Of a DNA stretch of 19,150 nt, positions 1 to 7,102 are shown one piece after another; the first letter of the stretch is position 1; every line of letters starts with the position of its first letter. The position numbers and the translations under genes are program-made. This DNA comes from Actinomycetota bacterium (GTDB lineage Bacteria; Actinomycetota; UBA4738). The notes below the pieces were generated by a model. That model saw nothing but the letters and a program-made list of their open reading frames with translations, was not told the origin of the DNA and searched no databases. The stretch spans positions 1 through 19,150 of the forward strand of contig VAYG01000049.1 in assembly GCA_005885015.1 (NCBI GenBank), written 5' to 3'.

Positions 1-176
1 AGGCGGTTGCCGGCACCCAGCTCTGGGTGAAGCGTTACAACGGCCCGGTCAAGGGGGAAGACATCGCCACCGCTACCGCCGTCCGCCCCGACGGGACCAT
101 GGTGTTCGCAACTGGGGGCAGCGCGGGGCCGACCGGCACGGACGATTTCGCCACCCTCGCGTACAGCACGAGCTGA
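1..176 (+). CDS. 3' end of a beta-propeller-repeat protein (partial)
   Basis: An open frame enters from the left edge (first full codon at position 3) and stops at TGA 174-176, giving 58 C-terminal residues. The peptide contains QLWVKRYNGP, then ATAVRPDGTMVFATGGS, then TDDFATLAYSTS. This is the recurring unit of large secreted or surface beta-propeller proteins of the SBBP/PQQ-like type, in which each blade reads roughly 'YNG..ggDxAxAxAVxPDGxxVfVTG.S.g..xDyATxAY'. The fragment spans about one blade, so the rest of the protein lies upstream of the window. No enzymatic residue is visible and the function cannot be assigned. The repeat type is fairly secure; the overall role is unknown. Confidence 0.6.
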   Translation, partial: AVAGTQLWVKRYNGPVKGEDIATATAVRPDGTMVFATGGSAGPTGTDDFATLAYSTS

Positions 177-229
177 AGCTCCAGGTCCCCTTCCGCCGGG
201 TCCGCCTTCGATCTACGCTTTCGCACGAG

Positions 230-481
230 ATGCTTCGATTCGCGGGCTGGCTGCTCTCCTCCGTTGGATGGCTGCTCGTCTGGGTCTTCGGGCTCGTCGG
301 GCTCTACGTGCTCCTCGGTTCGACGCACTACACGAACGGGGCGGTCGGCCCCATCCTGAACATCCTGGCCATCCCCGTCGGAGTCGGCCTCATCTTCCTC
401 GGCCGCGCCATGCGTGGACGAGGGATGCTCTGGCTGGCTCTGAGGCGACGGGCCAGGCGCAAGCAGGGGCTCGACTGGTAG
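230..481 (+). CDS. Small membrane protein, two predicted TM segments
   Basis: An 83-residue protein from ATG 230 to TAG 479-481. Residues about 4-29 (rich in L, V, G and W) and about 41-60 (GPILNILAIPVGVGLIFLG) form two hydrophobic helices. They are followed by a strongly basic tail (RRRARRKQ), which would place the C-terminus in the cytoplasm by the positive-inside rule. I recognise no family. There is no clear Shine-Dalgarno sequence; a TACGCT box at 214-219 lies 10 nt before the ATG and could be a -10 element. The stop codon abuts the stop of the next gene on the opposite strand. An overlapping frame at 268-639 has arginine/proline-rich shadow composition, so this frame is preferred. Confidence 0.6.
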   Translation: MLRFAGWLLSSVGWLLVWVFGLVGLYVLLGSTHYTNGAVGPILNILAIPVGVGLIFLGRAMRGRGMLWLALRRRARRKQGLDW

Positions 482-727
482 CTACCGGTAGGCCGGTCGG
501 GCTCGGACGAATGCCACGATCGAACCGACCAGGAGGACCCCCCCGGCGATCAGCGCAACCGTTCCGCGCTTGGTTCTGTGTCGTCCCGACCGGGGGAGGT
601 GGCCGAGGACCGCGGGGAGCTTGTTCGCCGGGATGGTGAAGTAGATGATCCCGACGGCCAGCAACCCCAAGGCCAGGATCAGCAGGATGATCCCGATCAC
701 CCGCGTGGTTGATGAATCTTCAGCCAC
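482..727 (-). CDS. Small membrane protein, two predicted TM segments
   Basis: An 81-residue protein read leftwards from GTG 727 to TAG 484-482. A strong GGGAGGG ribosome binding site (plus-strand positions 732-738) lies 4 nt upstream and fixes the GTG start. The first helix covers about residues 9-31 (VIGIILLILALGLLAVGIIYF), and the second about 55-74 (TVALIAGGVLLVGSIVAFV). Between them is a basic loop (RSGRHRTKRG). The layout resembles small actinobacterial DUF-type membrane proteins, but I cannot name a family. A weak -10-like TAGGCT (minus strand, 767-772) would give a leader of roughly 33 nt. It converges end to end with the preceding gene. Confidence 0.65.
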   Translation of the reverse strand: MAEDSSTTRVIGIILLILALGLLAVGIIYFTIPANKLPAVLGHLPRSGRHRTKRGTVALIAGGVLLVGSIVAFVRARPAYR

Positions 728-826
728 TGTGCCCTCCCACGGTCCCCTCCATCCGATGGACGGGTGAGCCTACCCCACCCACGGAGTTCCTCGCATGGCG
801 GACCAGGACGAGGCGCCCGATGACCA

Positions 827-846
827 GTGGAAATCACGATTTCCAC
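827..846. promoter_or_regulatory. Perfect inverted repeat, candidate operator
   Basis: GTGGAAAT (827-834), spacer CACG (835-838), ATTTCCAC (839-846): perfect 8-bp arms with a 4-nt centre. It lies 14 nt upstream of the predicted -35 box of the permease operon. There is no T-tract, so it is unlikely to be a terminator. Arms beginning GTGG and ending CCAC resemble sites bound by GntR/HutC-type dimers, and the second gene of this operon encodes such a regulator. Binding is inferred, not shown. Confidence 0.5.
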
Positions 847-860
847 AAACGCCGACGGGC

Positions 861-890
861 TTGAAATGGTCTGGACGTTTCGCCTAGCGT
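861..890 (+). promoter_or_regulatory. Predicted sigma-70-type promoter of the permease operon
   Basis: TTGAAA (861-866), an 18-nt spacer, and TAGCGT (885-890) match the -35/-10 layout of a housekeeping promoter and point towards the ATG at 923. A start near 897 would leave a leader of about 26 nt carrying the GGAGGGGG ribosome binding site at 912-919. The -10 box lies between the arms of a second inverted repeat (871-902). Confidence 0.5.
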
Positions 891-902
891 AGCGACGTCC
901 AG
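871..902. promoter_or_regulatory. Inverted repeat straddling the -10 box, candidate operator
   Basis: CTGGACGT (871-878) and ACGTCCAG (895-902) are perfect 8-bp inverted arms separated by 16 nt that contain the predicted -10 hexamer. A dimer bound here would block promoter opening. Its sequence differs from the repeat at 827-846, so the two sites may serve different regulators, or this one may be coincidental. Confidence 0.4.
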
Positions 903-922
903 TCCGGCGCGGGAGGGGGCTT

Positions 923-2479
923 ATGGAGGACAGACCGTCCGTCCACATCGACCGGGATGAGGCCGACCTCGGTCGATTCGGCTACAAGCAGGAGCTGAAA
1001 CGAACCCTGGGGGTGTTCAGCTCCTTCGCCGTCGCGTTCAGCTACATCTCCCCGTCCACCGGCATCTTCACGCTCTACTTCCTCGCGCTCGGCGCGTTGG
1101 GCGGGGTCATGTGGTGGACATGGCCGATCGTGATCGGCGGCCAGTTCCTGATCGCCCTCAACTGGGCCGAGCTGTCCAGCCACTACCCGCTGGCCGGCTC
1201 GGTGTACCAGTGGACGAAGTACCTGTCGGGCCGGAACTACGCCTGGATGACGGGGTGGATCTACCTGTTCGCCGGCGTCATCACGGTGGCCGCGGTGGTC
1301 GCCACGCTTCCCCTGGCCCTGATCCCGGTGATCAACAGCGTGTTCAACGCCCATCTGAACAACACGTTGGGAAGCTCGGACCAGCGAGTGATCGCCCTGA
1401 TCACGCTGGTGGTGATCACGGTCCTGAACATCTACGGGGTGAGGCTGGTCGCCCTGATCAACAACGCCGGTGTGGTCTTCGAGATCCTCGGGATGGTGAT
1501 CTTCGCGGTCTTCCTGGCCGCCCTGCACAACCATCAAGGGATCGGGGTGATCTTCAAGACCGGCGGAGCCAAGCTCAGCCCGAGCATCTTCCTGGTCGGC
1601 ATGTTCATGAGCCTGTTCGTCGTCTACGGATTCGACACGGCCTCCACGCTGGCGGAGGAGACGAGAGATCCTCGAAGAGAGGCGCCAAAGGCGGTGCTGG
1701 CCTCCATCACCGGCGCCTTCATCATCGGGGCCGTCTTCCTGTGGGGCACGCTCATGGCCATCCCCGACCTGAAGAAGGCGGTGGAGGGTCTCTGGGGGCC
1801 GCAGACGATCATCGAGTCCCAGTTGAACAGCGCCCTGGCAACGACCTATCTGGTCGTGGTGGCGGCGGCGATCTTCGTCTGCTGCCTGGCCATCATGACC
1901 TCGACGATCCGGCTGTGCTTCGGGATGGCTCGGGACGACCAGCTCCCGGCCTCGAAGGCGCTGGCCGCGGTCAACCCACGCCTGCACACGCCCATCGGGT
2001 CGTGCATCGCCATCGGCCTGCTCTCGGCGATCCCGTTCATCCAGTTCGGGGGAGCGACCATCATCGCCGTGGCGGCCACCGCGATGATCTACCTCAGTTA
2101 TCTGCTGGGGAACGTGGCCGTGCTCCGAGCGCGCCTGAAGGGATGGCCGAAGGTCGACGCTCCGTTCAAGCTTGGCCGGTGGGGTAAGGTCGTCAACGTC
2201 CTCGGCATCGCCTGGGGCCTCGGGATGCTGGTGAACTTCTTCTGGCCGGCATCGACGGGCTCGCTGCGCGTGTACGCCAACCCGCGGCCGAACCAGACTG
2301 GCGGCTTGGTGAACCTGTTCGGTCTGGACTGGCTCAACAAGATCCCGATCATCTGGACGGTGACGGCCTTCATCGTCGTGCTGGGGCTCCTCTACTACTA
2401 CGTGTTCCAGCGCAACAAGTCGTTGACGCCGGTCATTCCGCCGGATGAGGAAGCCCTACCTGACAGGGTGGGCGCCTAG
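923..2479 (+). CDS. APC-superfamily amino acid/amine permease
   Basis: A 518-residue integral membrane transporter whose length and hydrophobicity fit a 12-TM member of the amino acid-polyamine-organocation superfamily. After a polar N-terminus, TM1 contains AFSYISPSTGIFTLYF, the unwound-helix region that binds substrate in APC carriers. It is followed by the conserved GQFLIALNWAELSSHYPLAGSVYQW region typical of GABA/choline-type permeases of this family (yeast Uga4/Hnm1-like). YGFDTASTLAEETRDPRREAPKAV is the conserved loop after TM6. The start is set by ATG 923 with a GGAGGGGG ribosome binding site at 912-919. It is the first gene of an operon with a GntR regulator (46 nt downstream) and a dimethylglycine-dehydrogenase-like enzyme, so the cargo is probably the substrate of that enzyme, an N-methylated amino acid or related amine. 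The family is secure; the substrate is inferred from context. Confidence 0.88.
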   Translation: MEDRPSVHIDRDEADLGRFGYKQELKRTLGVFSSFAVAFSYISPSTGIFTLYFLALGALGGVMWWTWPIVIGGQFLIALNWAELSSHYPLAGSVYQWTKYLSGRNYAWMTGWIYLFAGVITVAAVVATLPLALIPVINSVFNAHLNNTLGSSDQRVIALITLVVITVLNIYGVRLVALINNAGVVFEILGMVIFAVFLAALHNHQGIGVIFKTGGAKLSPSIFLVGMFMSLFVVYGFDTASTLAEETRDPRREAPKAVLASITGAFIIGAVFLWGTLMAIPDLKKAVEGLWGPQTIIESQLNSALATTYLVVVAAAIFVCCLAIMTSTIRLCFGMARDDQLPASKALAAVNPRLHTPIGSCIAIGLLSAIPFIQFGGATIIAVAATAMIYLSYLLGNVAVLRARLKGWPKVDAPFKLGRWGKVVNVLGIAWGLGMLVNFFWPASTGSLRVYANPRPNQTGGLVNLFGLDWLNKIPIIWTVTAFIVVLGLLYYYVFQRNKSLTPVIPPDEEALPDRVGA

Positions 2480-2510
2480 CGGCGCCAGAGCCGGGCCCGC
2501 GACCCGTATC

Positions 2511-2519
2511 GGGAGGAGG
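2511..2519 (+). promoter_or_regulatory. Ribosome binding site fixing the GntR start
   Basis: GGGAGGAGG ends 6 nt before GTG 2526. The same frame is open back to an ATG at 2445 inside the permease gene, but only the GTG at 2526 has this strong site and gives a protein that begins just before the winged-helix domain. Confidence 0.75.
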
Positions 2520-2525
2520 CGGACG

Positions 2526-3299
2526 GTGACCGTCACGCTCAAGCATCTCCTCCGCAGGGTCGACCGCGAGGGGGTCCCGGCGCACACCCAGATCGAGGAA
2601 CGTCTGGCCGAGGCCATCGCCGGCGGCGACCTCCGGCCGGGTGACCGTCTCCCGCCGGAACGAGAGCTCGCGGAGCGCCTCGGCGTCAGTCGGATGACGC
2701 TTCGCCACGCGCTCGACGCCCTGGGCCGCCGTGGCCTGGTCGTCAGGGCTCGAGGGAGGCTGGGAGGCACGTTCGTGGCGGAGCCGAAGATCGAGCGGGA
2801 CCTCACCACCCTGGCCGGGCTGACCCAGGAGCTCAAGCGGCAGGGGCATCGGGCCGGGGCCCGCGTGCTCTCGGCCCGGACGGGGCCCGCCGGGCGGCGA
2901 ACAGCGGAGGCCCTGGCCATCGAGCCTGGAGAGCGCGTGTCCGAGATCGTTCGACTGCGCCTCTCCGACGGCCAGCCCTTGGCCCTCGAGCGCTCGCTCT
3001 TCCCGGCCGAGCGGTTCCCCGACCTCCTCCAGCATGAGCTCGACGGATCGCTGTACGAACTGCTCGAGCGAGCGTACGGGGAACCTCCCGTGCGGGCCGT
3101 TGAGCGGCTGGAGCCGGTGGTGGCCGACGCGGAGGAGGGAGCGGTCCTGGGCGTGAAGGCCGGGGCGCCGCTGCTGCTCGTGGAGCGCGTGGCCTACAGC
3201 ACGGCCGGCGTTCCGCTGGAATACGCGCGCGACCTGTTCCGAGGGGACCGGACCCGGGTGCTCGTGGAAAGCGGGCTTCGGGCCGGAGGCGGGTCGTGA
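2526..3299 (+). CDS. GntR-family (HutC subfamily) transcriptional regulator
   Basis: A 257-residue regulator from GTG 2526. Residues about 18-85 form the GntR winged helix-turn-helix (HTQIEERLAEAIAGGDLRPGD, then LPPERELAERLGVSRMTLRHAL, then RRGLVVRARGRLGGTFVAEP). Residues about 100-250 look like a UTRA effector-binding domain, as in HutC, including 'RLRLSDGQPLALERSLFPAERFP' and 'PLLLVERVAYSTAGVPLEYARDLFRGDRTRV'. Length is normal for the subfamily. It sits between the permease and the flavoenzyme, with its TGA overlapping the next GTG. It probably senses the transported amine or a product and controls this operon, likely through the inverted repeats at 827-846 and/or 871-902. The family call is strong; operator and ligand are inferred. 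Confidence 0.9.
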   Translation: MTVTLKHLLRRVDREGVPAHTQIEERLAEAIAGGDLRPGDRLPPERELAERLGVSRMTLRHALDALGRRGLVVRARGRLGGTFVAEPKIERDLTTLAGLTQELKRQGHRAGARVLSARTGPAGRRTAEALAIEPGERVSEIVRLRLSDGQPLALERSLFPAERFPDLLQHELDGSLYELLERAYGEPPVRAVERLEPVVADAEEGAVLGVKAGAPLLLVERVAYSTAGVPLEYARDLFRGDRTRVLVESGLRAGGGS

Positions 3300-5716
3300 G
3301 GGACCGAGCCCGCGCGGTCGTCGTCGGAGGGGGGGTCGGCGGCGCCTCCATCGCCTTCTGGCTGACCCGTCTCGGGTGGAGCGACGTCGTCCTGTGCGAG
3401 CGGTCCGAGCTCACCAGCGGATCGACGTTCCACTCGGCCGGCCTGGTGGGGCAGCTCCGAGGCTCGCTCAGCCTGACCCGGATGATGATGCGCTCGGTCG
3501 ACCTGTACCGGAAGCTCGAGGGGGAGGTGGGGCTCGGCACCGGCTGGCACGAGGTGGGGTCGCTGAGGCTCGCCTCGACCGCCGAGCGGATGGAGGAGCT
3601 GGCCCGCCAGGCAGGGTGGGCCAAGACCTTCGGGCTCCCGCTCGAGCTGATCTCGGCACGCGAGGCGGTGGACCTGTTCCCTCCGATGAGTGCGGAGGGC
3701 GCGCTCGGCGCGGCCTATCTCCCCACCGACGGGTACATCGATCCGAGCCAGCTCACCTTCGCCCTGATCGAGGGAGCGAGGCAGGGCGGCGCCGAGATCT
3801 GCACGCAGACCCGGGTCACGGGGATCGAGACCCGCCGGGGAAGTGTCTCTGCGGTGCAGACGAGCCGCGGACGGATCGAGACGGAGGTCGTGGTCAACGC
3901 CGGAGGGATTTTCGCCCGCGAGATCGGGGCGATGGCCGGCGTCAACGTCCCGATCGTGGCGATGGCCCACGAATACCTCATCACGAAGCCGTCGGGGCTT
4001 CCGCTCGACCTCCCCACGATGCGGGACCCTTCGCTCCTCGTGTACTTCCGCGGAGAGTCGGGCGGCCTGGTGGCGGGGGGCTACGAGCGCGACCCGGCGC
4101 CCTGGGGGTTGGACGGCATCTCCGCGGACTTCAACAGCAAGCTGTTGCCACCTGATTGGGAACGGTTCGCCCCGCTGATGGAGAACGCCGTCCGGCGGGT
4201 CCCTTCGCTCACCGACGCCGAAGTGATCCAGCTCGTCAACGGGCCGGAGGCCTTCACGCCCGACGGCGAGTTCATCCTGGGGGAGTCCGACGTTCGGGGG
4301 TTCTGGGTCGCCGCCGGGTTCTGCGCGCACGGGCTGGCCGGCGCGGGCGGCATGGGCCAGCTCGTCGCCGAGTGGATCGTCGAGGGCATGCCGGCGTTCG
4401 ACGTCTGCCAGATGGATTCGCGCCGCTTCGGCCGCCACTATCGCAGCAGGGCGTACACGCTGGCCCGGACCACCGAGGTCTACTCGACGTACTACGACAT
4501 CAAATACCCCGGACAGGAGCGCCTGGCGGGGCGTCCCCTCCGCATCTCACCGACCTACTCGAGGTTCCAACGGCTGGGGGCGTCGTGGGGGGAGAAGTCG
4601 GGGTGGGAACGGGCGAACTGGTTCGAGGGCAACTCGGCGAACGGGGACGAGCGGCTGCGCCCGCGGGGGTGGGCCGGCGAGGTGTGGTCCCCCGCCGTCG
4701 GCGCCGAGCACCTGGCCTGCCGGGACCGAGCGGCCATCTTCGACGAGACCTCCTTCGCCAAGATCGAGATCTCCGGTCCGAGGGCGGACCCATTCCTCCA
4801 GTACCTGTGCGACAACGACGTGGGCCGGCCGGTGGGCACCGTCGTGTACACGTCGATGCTGAACGAGCGCGGCGGGATCGAGTGCGACTTCACGGTGACC
4901 CGACTCGCCGAGGATCGGTTCCGGATCGTCACCGGGACCGCGTTCGGACAGCACGACCTGGCCTGGATCCGGGCCCACGCCCCCCGCGACGGATCGGTGC
5001 ACGTGGTGGACGTGACCTCGGCCAACGCGTGCCTGGGCCTGTGGGGACCGCGGGCCAGGGACATCCTCCAACCCCTCACCACCAGCGACCTGTCGAACGA
5101 ATCGTTCCCATACATGCGGGCCAGGGAGATCGCCGTGGGCCCGGTGCCGTGCCTCGCCCTGCGGGTGACCTACGTGGGCGAGCTGGGGTGGGAGTTGTAC
5201 TGCCCGACCGAGTTCGGCCTGGCCCTGTGGGACTCCCTGTGGAAGGCCGGGCAGGCCCACGGCGTGGTCGCCGGCGGCTACAAGGCCATCGACTCGATGC
5301 GACTGGAGAAGGGGTATCGGGTGTGGGGCGCCGACATCACCTCCGACGTGACTCCCTACGAGGCGGGGCTCGGCTTCGCGGTGAAGCTGGAGAAGGGTGA
5401 CTTCATCGGGCGGGAAGCACTCGTTCAGACGAGGCGGCGCCGGCCGGAGCGGGTGCTGGCGTGCCTGGTGCTGGAGGATCCCCGGTCGGTCGCCCTGGGC
5501 GAGGAGCCGGTGCGGGTGGAGGGGAAGATCGTGGGGCGCGTGACCAGCGGTGGCTACGGGTACACGGTCGGACGGTCGATCGCCTACGCTTCCATGCCTC
5601 CCGACGAGGCCGATGTGGGAACCCGGGTGGAGGTGGAGATCTTCGGCCGGTGGGTCCCCGGCGCGGTGACCGAGGAGCCGCTGTTCGATCCAAAGGGCGA
5701 GAGGATCCGGGCATGA
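3296..5716 (+). CDS. FAD-dependent dimethylglycine/sarcosine dehydrogenase-like protein with GcvT domain
   Basis: An 806-residue fusion. Residues 1 to about 380 are a DAO-type FAD oxidoreductase with Rossmann motif VVVGGGVGGAS (8-18). The segment ELTSGSTFHSAGLVGQ has His46 at the position where dimethylglycine and sarcosine dehydrogenases carry covalent FAD. A linker domain (FAO_M type, with GWERANWFE) follows, then a GcvT-like folate-binding domain (CRDRAAIFDETSFAKIEI..., YVGELGWELY, RLEKGYRVWGADI) and a GcvT C-terminal barrel ending near residue 800. Family knowledge predicts oxidative N-demethylation with transfer of the one-carbon unit to tetrahydrofolate. The GTG start overlaps the GntR stop (GTGA), and its TGA overlaps the next ATG. 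Domain architecture is secure. Whether the substrate is dimethylglycine, sarcosine or another methylamine cannot be read from the sequence. Confidence 0.88.
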   Translation: MRDRARAVVVGGGVGGASIAFWLTRLGWSDVVLCERSELTSGSTFHSAGLVGQLRGSLSLTRMMMRSVDLYRKLEGEVGLGTGWHEVGSLRLASTAERMEELARQAGWAKTFGLPLELISAREAVDLFPPMSAEGALGAAYLPTDGYIDPSQLTFALIEGARQGGAEICTQTRVTGIETRRGSVSAVQTSRGRIETEVVVNAGGIFAREIGAMAGVNVPIVAMAHEYLITKPSGLPLDLPTMRDPSLLVYFRGESGGLVAGGYERDPAPWGLDGISADFNSKLLPPDWERFAPLMENAVRRVPSLTDAEVIQLVNGPEAFTPDGEFILGESDVRGFWVAAGFCAHGLAGAGGMGQLVAEWIVEGMPAFDVCQMDSRRFGRHYRSRAYTLARTTEVYSTYYDIKYPGQERLAGRPLRISPTYSRFQRLGASWGEKSGWERANWFEGNSANGDERLRPRGWAGEVWSPAVGAEHLACRDRAAIFDETSFAKIEISGPRADPFLQYLCDNDVGRPVGTVVYTSMLNERGGIECDFTVTRLAEDRFRIVTGTAFGQHDLAWIRAHAPRDGSVHVVDVTSANACLGLWGPRARDILQPLTTSDLSNESFPYMRAREIAVGPVPCLALRVTYVGELGWELYCPTEFGLALWDSLWKAGQAHGVVAGGYKAIDSMRLEKGYRVWGADITSDVTPYEAGLGFAVKLEKGDFIGREALVQTRRRRPERVLACLVLEDPRSVALGEEPVRVEGKIVGRVTSGGYGYTVGRSIAYASMPPDEADVGTRVEVEIFGRWVPGAVTEEPLFDPKGERIRA

Positions 5717-6168
5717 AGGCGAACGTGACGGTGGCGCCCATTGGGGCGGACGACCTGGAGGAAGCCCTTCCGCTGTTCGCCGGCTACCAGCGCTTCTACG
5801 AGGCGGAGCCCGACGACGCCCGGAACCTCGCGTTCTTCCGTCGGTTCGTGGCTCCCAGCGAGGACGGGATCCTCTTCGGCGCGTGGCTGGACGGCAGGCT
5901 CGTGGGCTTCGCCTGCACCTACTGGACGTTCAGCTCGACCCATGCGGCGGAGGCCGGCCTGATGAACGACCTGTTCGTGGCGGAGGGCACTCGCGGCGCT
6001 GGGATCGGGCGGGCCCTGATCGAGGCCGCGGCGGCCGCGGCCCGGGACAAGGGGATGCGCCACCTCGAATGGTTCACCGCCGTGGACAACCTGCGGGCCC
6101 AGCGCCTCTACGACAGCATGGAGGCGGAGAAGTCGGCCTGGTACGCCTACGAGATCCTGCTGGAGTGA
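5713..6168 (+). CDS. GNAT-family N-acetyltransferase
   Basis: A 151-residue protein from ATG 5713, which overlaps the stop of the flavoenzyme (ATGA). It shows a complete small GNAT fold: LFGAWLDGRLVGFACTYW (beta strands 2-3), then LMNDLFVAEGTRGAGIGRALIEAA with the acetyl-CoA pyrophosphate loop R94-G-A-G-I-G-R100, then HLEWFTAVDNLRAQRLYDSM (the conserved alpha4 helix with its catalytic-type Tyr). Translational coupling places it in the amine-catabolism operon, where it may acetylate a polyamine-like or amino substrate or product. The acceptor is unknown. Its stop abuts that of the convergent kinase gene (TGA|TCA). Confidence 0.85.
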   Translation: MKANVTVAPIGADDLEEALPLFAGYQRFYEAEPDDARNLAFFRRFVAPSEDGILFGAWLDGRLVGFACTYWTFSSTHAAEAGLMNDLFVAEGTRGAGIGRALIEAAAAAARDKGMRHLEWFTAVDNLRAQRLYDSMEAEKSAWYAYEILLE

Positions 6169-7056
6169 TCAGCCGTTCCCGGCGGCGGCCAGCCAGCCGT
6201 CGAACCGCGGATCGCCGGCGATCCCCCTGAGCCGCTCGAAGTTCTCCGCCGCGTAGCCCTTGAAGTCGAAGTCCAGCTCGGAGATGGCTTGCTGGACCAC
6301 CCCCCACATGGCCTCGAAAAAGGCGCCCATGAACCGCATCACCCGCACCGAGGCCAGCTCCTTCGGGCGGACCTCACCGAAGTAGGCGAGGAGGAGGGCC
6401 TCGTCCTGTTCCACCTCGTAGTCGTGCTTGATCGAGAAGTTTCCGAGGTCGAAGAGTCGGTCGCCCATCCCCGCATACTCCCAGTCGACGATGCGGATCC
6501 GGGTCCCGTCGTCGATGAAATTCGCGTTCAGCAGGTCGTTGTGGCAGGCAACCTTCGGCTGAGGGCCTCGCCCGGTCTCGATCGCGGTCGAGATGGAGCG
6601 TGCCCACGCGTATGCGTCGGGAGGAGAAACGCCGCGATCCGCGGCCGTCGCCGCGTAGGTCTCGACCACGCGGTGGGAGTCGAACCGTCCGGGGATGGCC
6701 GGGCCTTGGTGGATGGTCCGGAAGGCCTCGGCGAGCCGGGTGATGGTACCGAGCTCCCGCATGCGCTCGGGGGGAACGGGTGTCCCCTCGATGAACCGGG
6801 TGATCAGATACCCCTCGGGCCGGACCACCGTGTACACGTCGGGCCCCACGCCGATCTGGGCGGCGGCCCGCGCCGCGGCCTCCTCCGCGCGGCGATCGAT
6901 CCCGAGCAGCTCGGTGTCCTTGCCGCCGATCCGCAGGACGAACGCTTCCCCGTCCACGGTCACCTTGTAGTTGCGGTTGGTGATCCCGCCGCCCAGGGAT
7001 TCCATGGCCGCGATCCCTCGTGGCCACACGCGCTCGACGACGTCTTCCACTCCCAC
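6169..7056 (-). CDS. Choline kinase/aminoglycoside phosphotransferase-family kinase
   Basis: A 295-residue kinase-like protein read leftwards. The N-lobe contains LGGGITNRNYKV (21-32), the nucleotide loop of choline/ethanolamine kinases, and FVLRIGGK. The catalytic loop is CHNDLLNANF with H172, D174 and N179 (HxDxxxxN), and the metal-binding motif is IVDWEYAGMGD with D191. All are intact. The family phosphorylates small alcohols or aminoglycosides. Next to a methylamine-type operon, a choline- or ethanolamine-like substrate is plausible but inferred. GTG 7056 is used because it restores the usual helix before the nucleotide loop. ATG 7005, preceded by GAGGGA, is an alternative but would start only three residues before that loop. 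The 46-nt gap upstream is pyrimidine-rich on the RNA and has no visible Shine-Dalgarno sequence. Confidence 0.82.
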   Translation of the reverse strand: MGVEDVVERVWPRGIAAMESLGGGITNRNYKVTVDGEAFVLRIGGKDTELLGIDRRAEEAAARAAAQIGVGPDVYTVVRPEGYLITRFIEGTPVPPERMRELGTITRLAEAFRTIHQGPAIPGRFDSHRVVETYAATAADRGVSPPDAYAWARSISTAIETGRGPQPKVACHNDLLNANFIDDGTRIRIVDWEYAGMGDRLFDLGNFSIKHDYEVEQDEALLLAYFGEVRPKELASVRVMRFMGAFFEAMWGVVQQAISELDFDFKGYAAENFERLRGIAGDPRFDGWLAAAGNG

Positions 7057-7102
7057 GGCCGGATTGTGACGGAGGGAGGAAGGAGGGGCCAGACCGAGGA
7101 GG

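Noticed and set aside
827..846. Intrinsic terminator upstream of the permease gene
   Set aside because: The perfect stem lacks a T-tract on either side, and neither flanking gene ends towards it (both read away), so an operator is more sensible.
884..1987. A 367-codon minus-strand open frame opposite the permease
   Set aside because: Its composition is Asp/His/Gln/Arg-rich, a typical antisense shadow of a GC-rich gene, with no recognisable motif. The plus strand encodes a clear APC permease.
2445..2525. An N-terminal extension of the GntR regulator from ATG 2445
   Set aside because: The extension would overlap the permease end, has low-complexity basic sequence, and a strong ribosome binding site points to GTG 2526.
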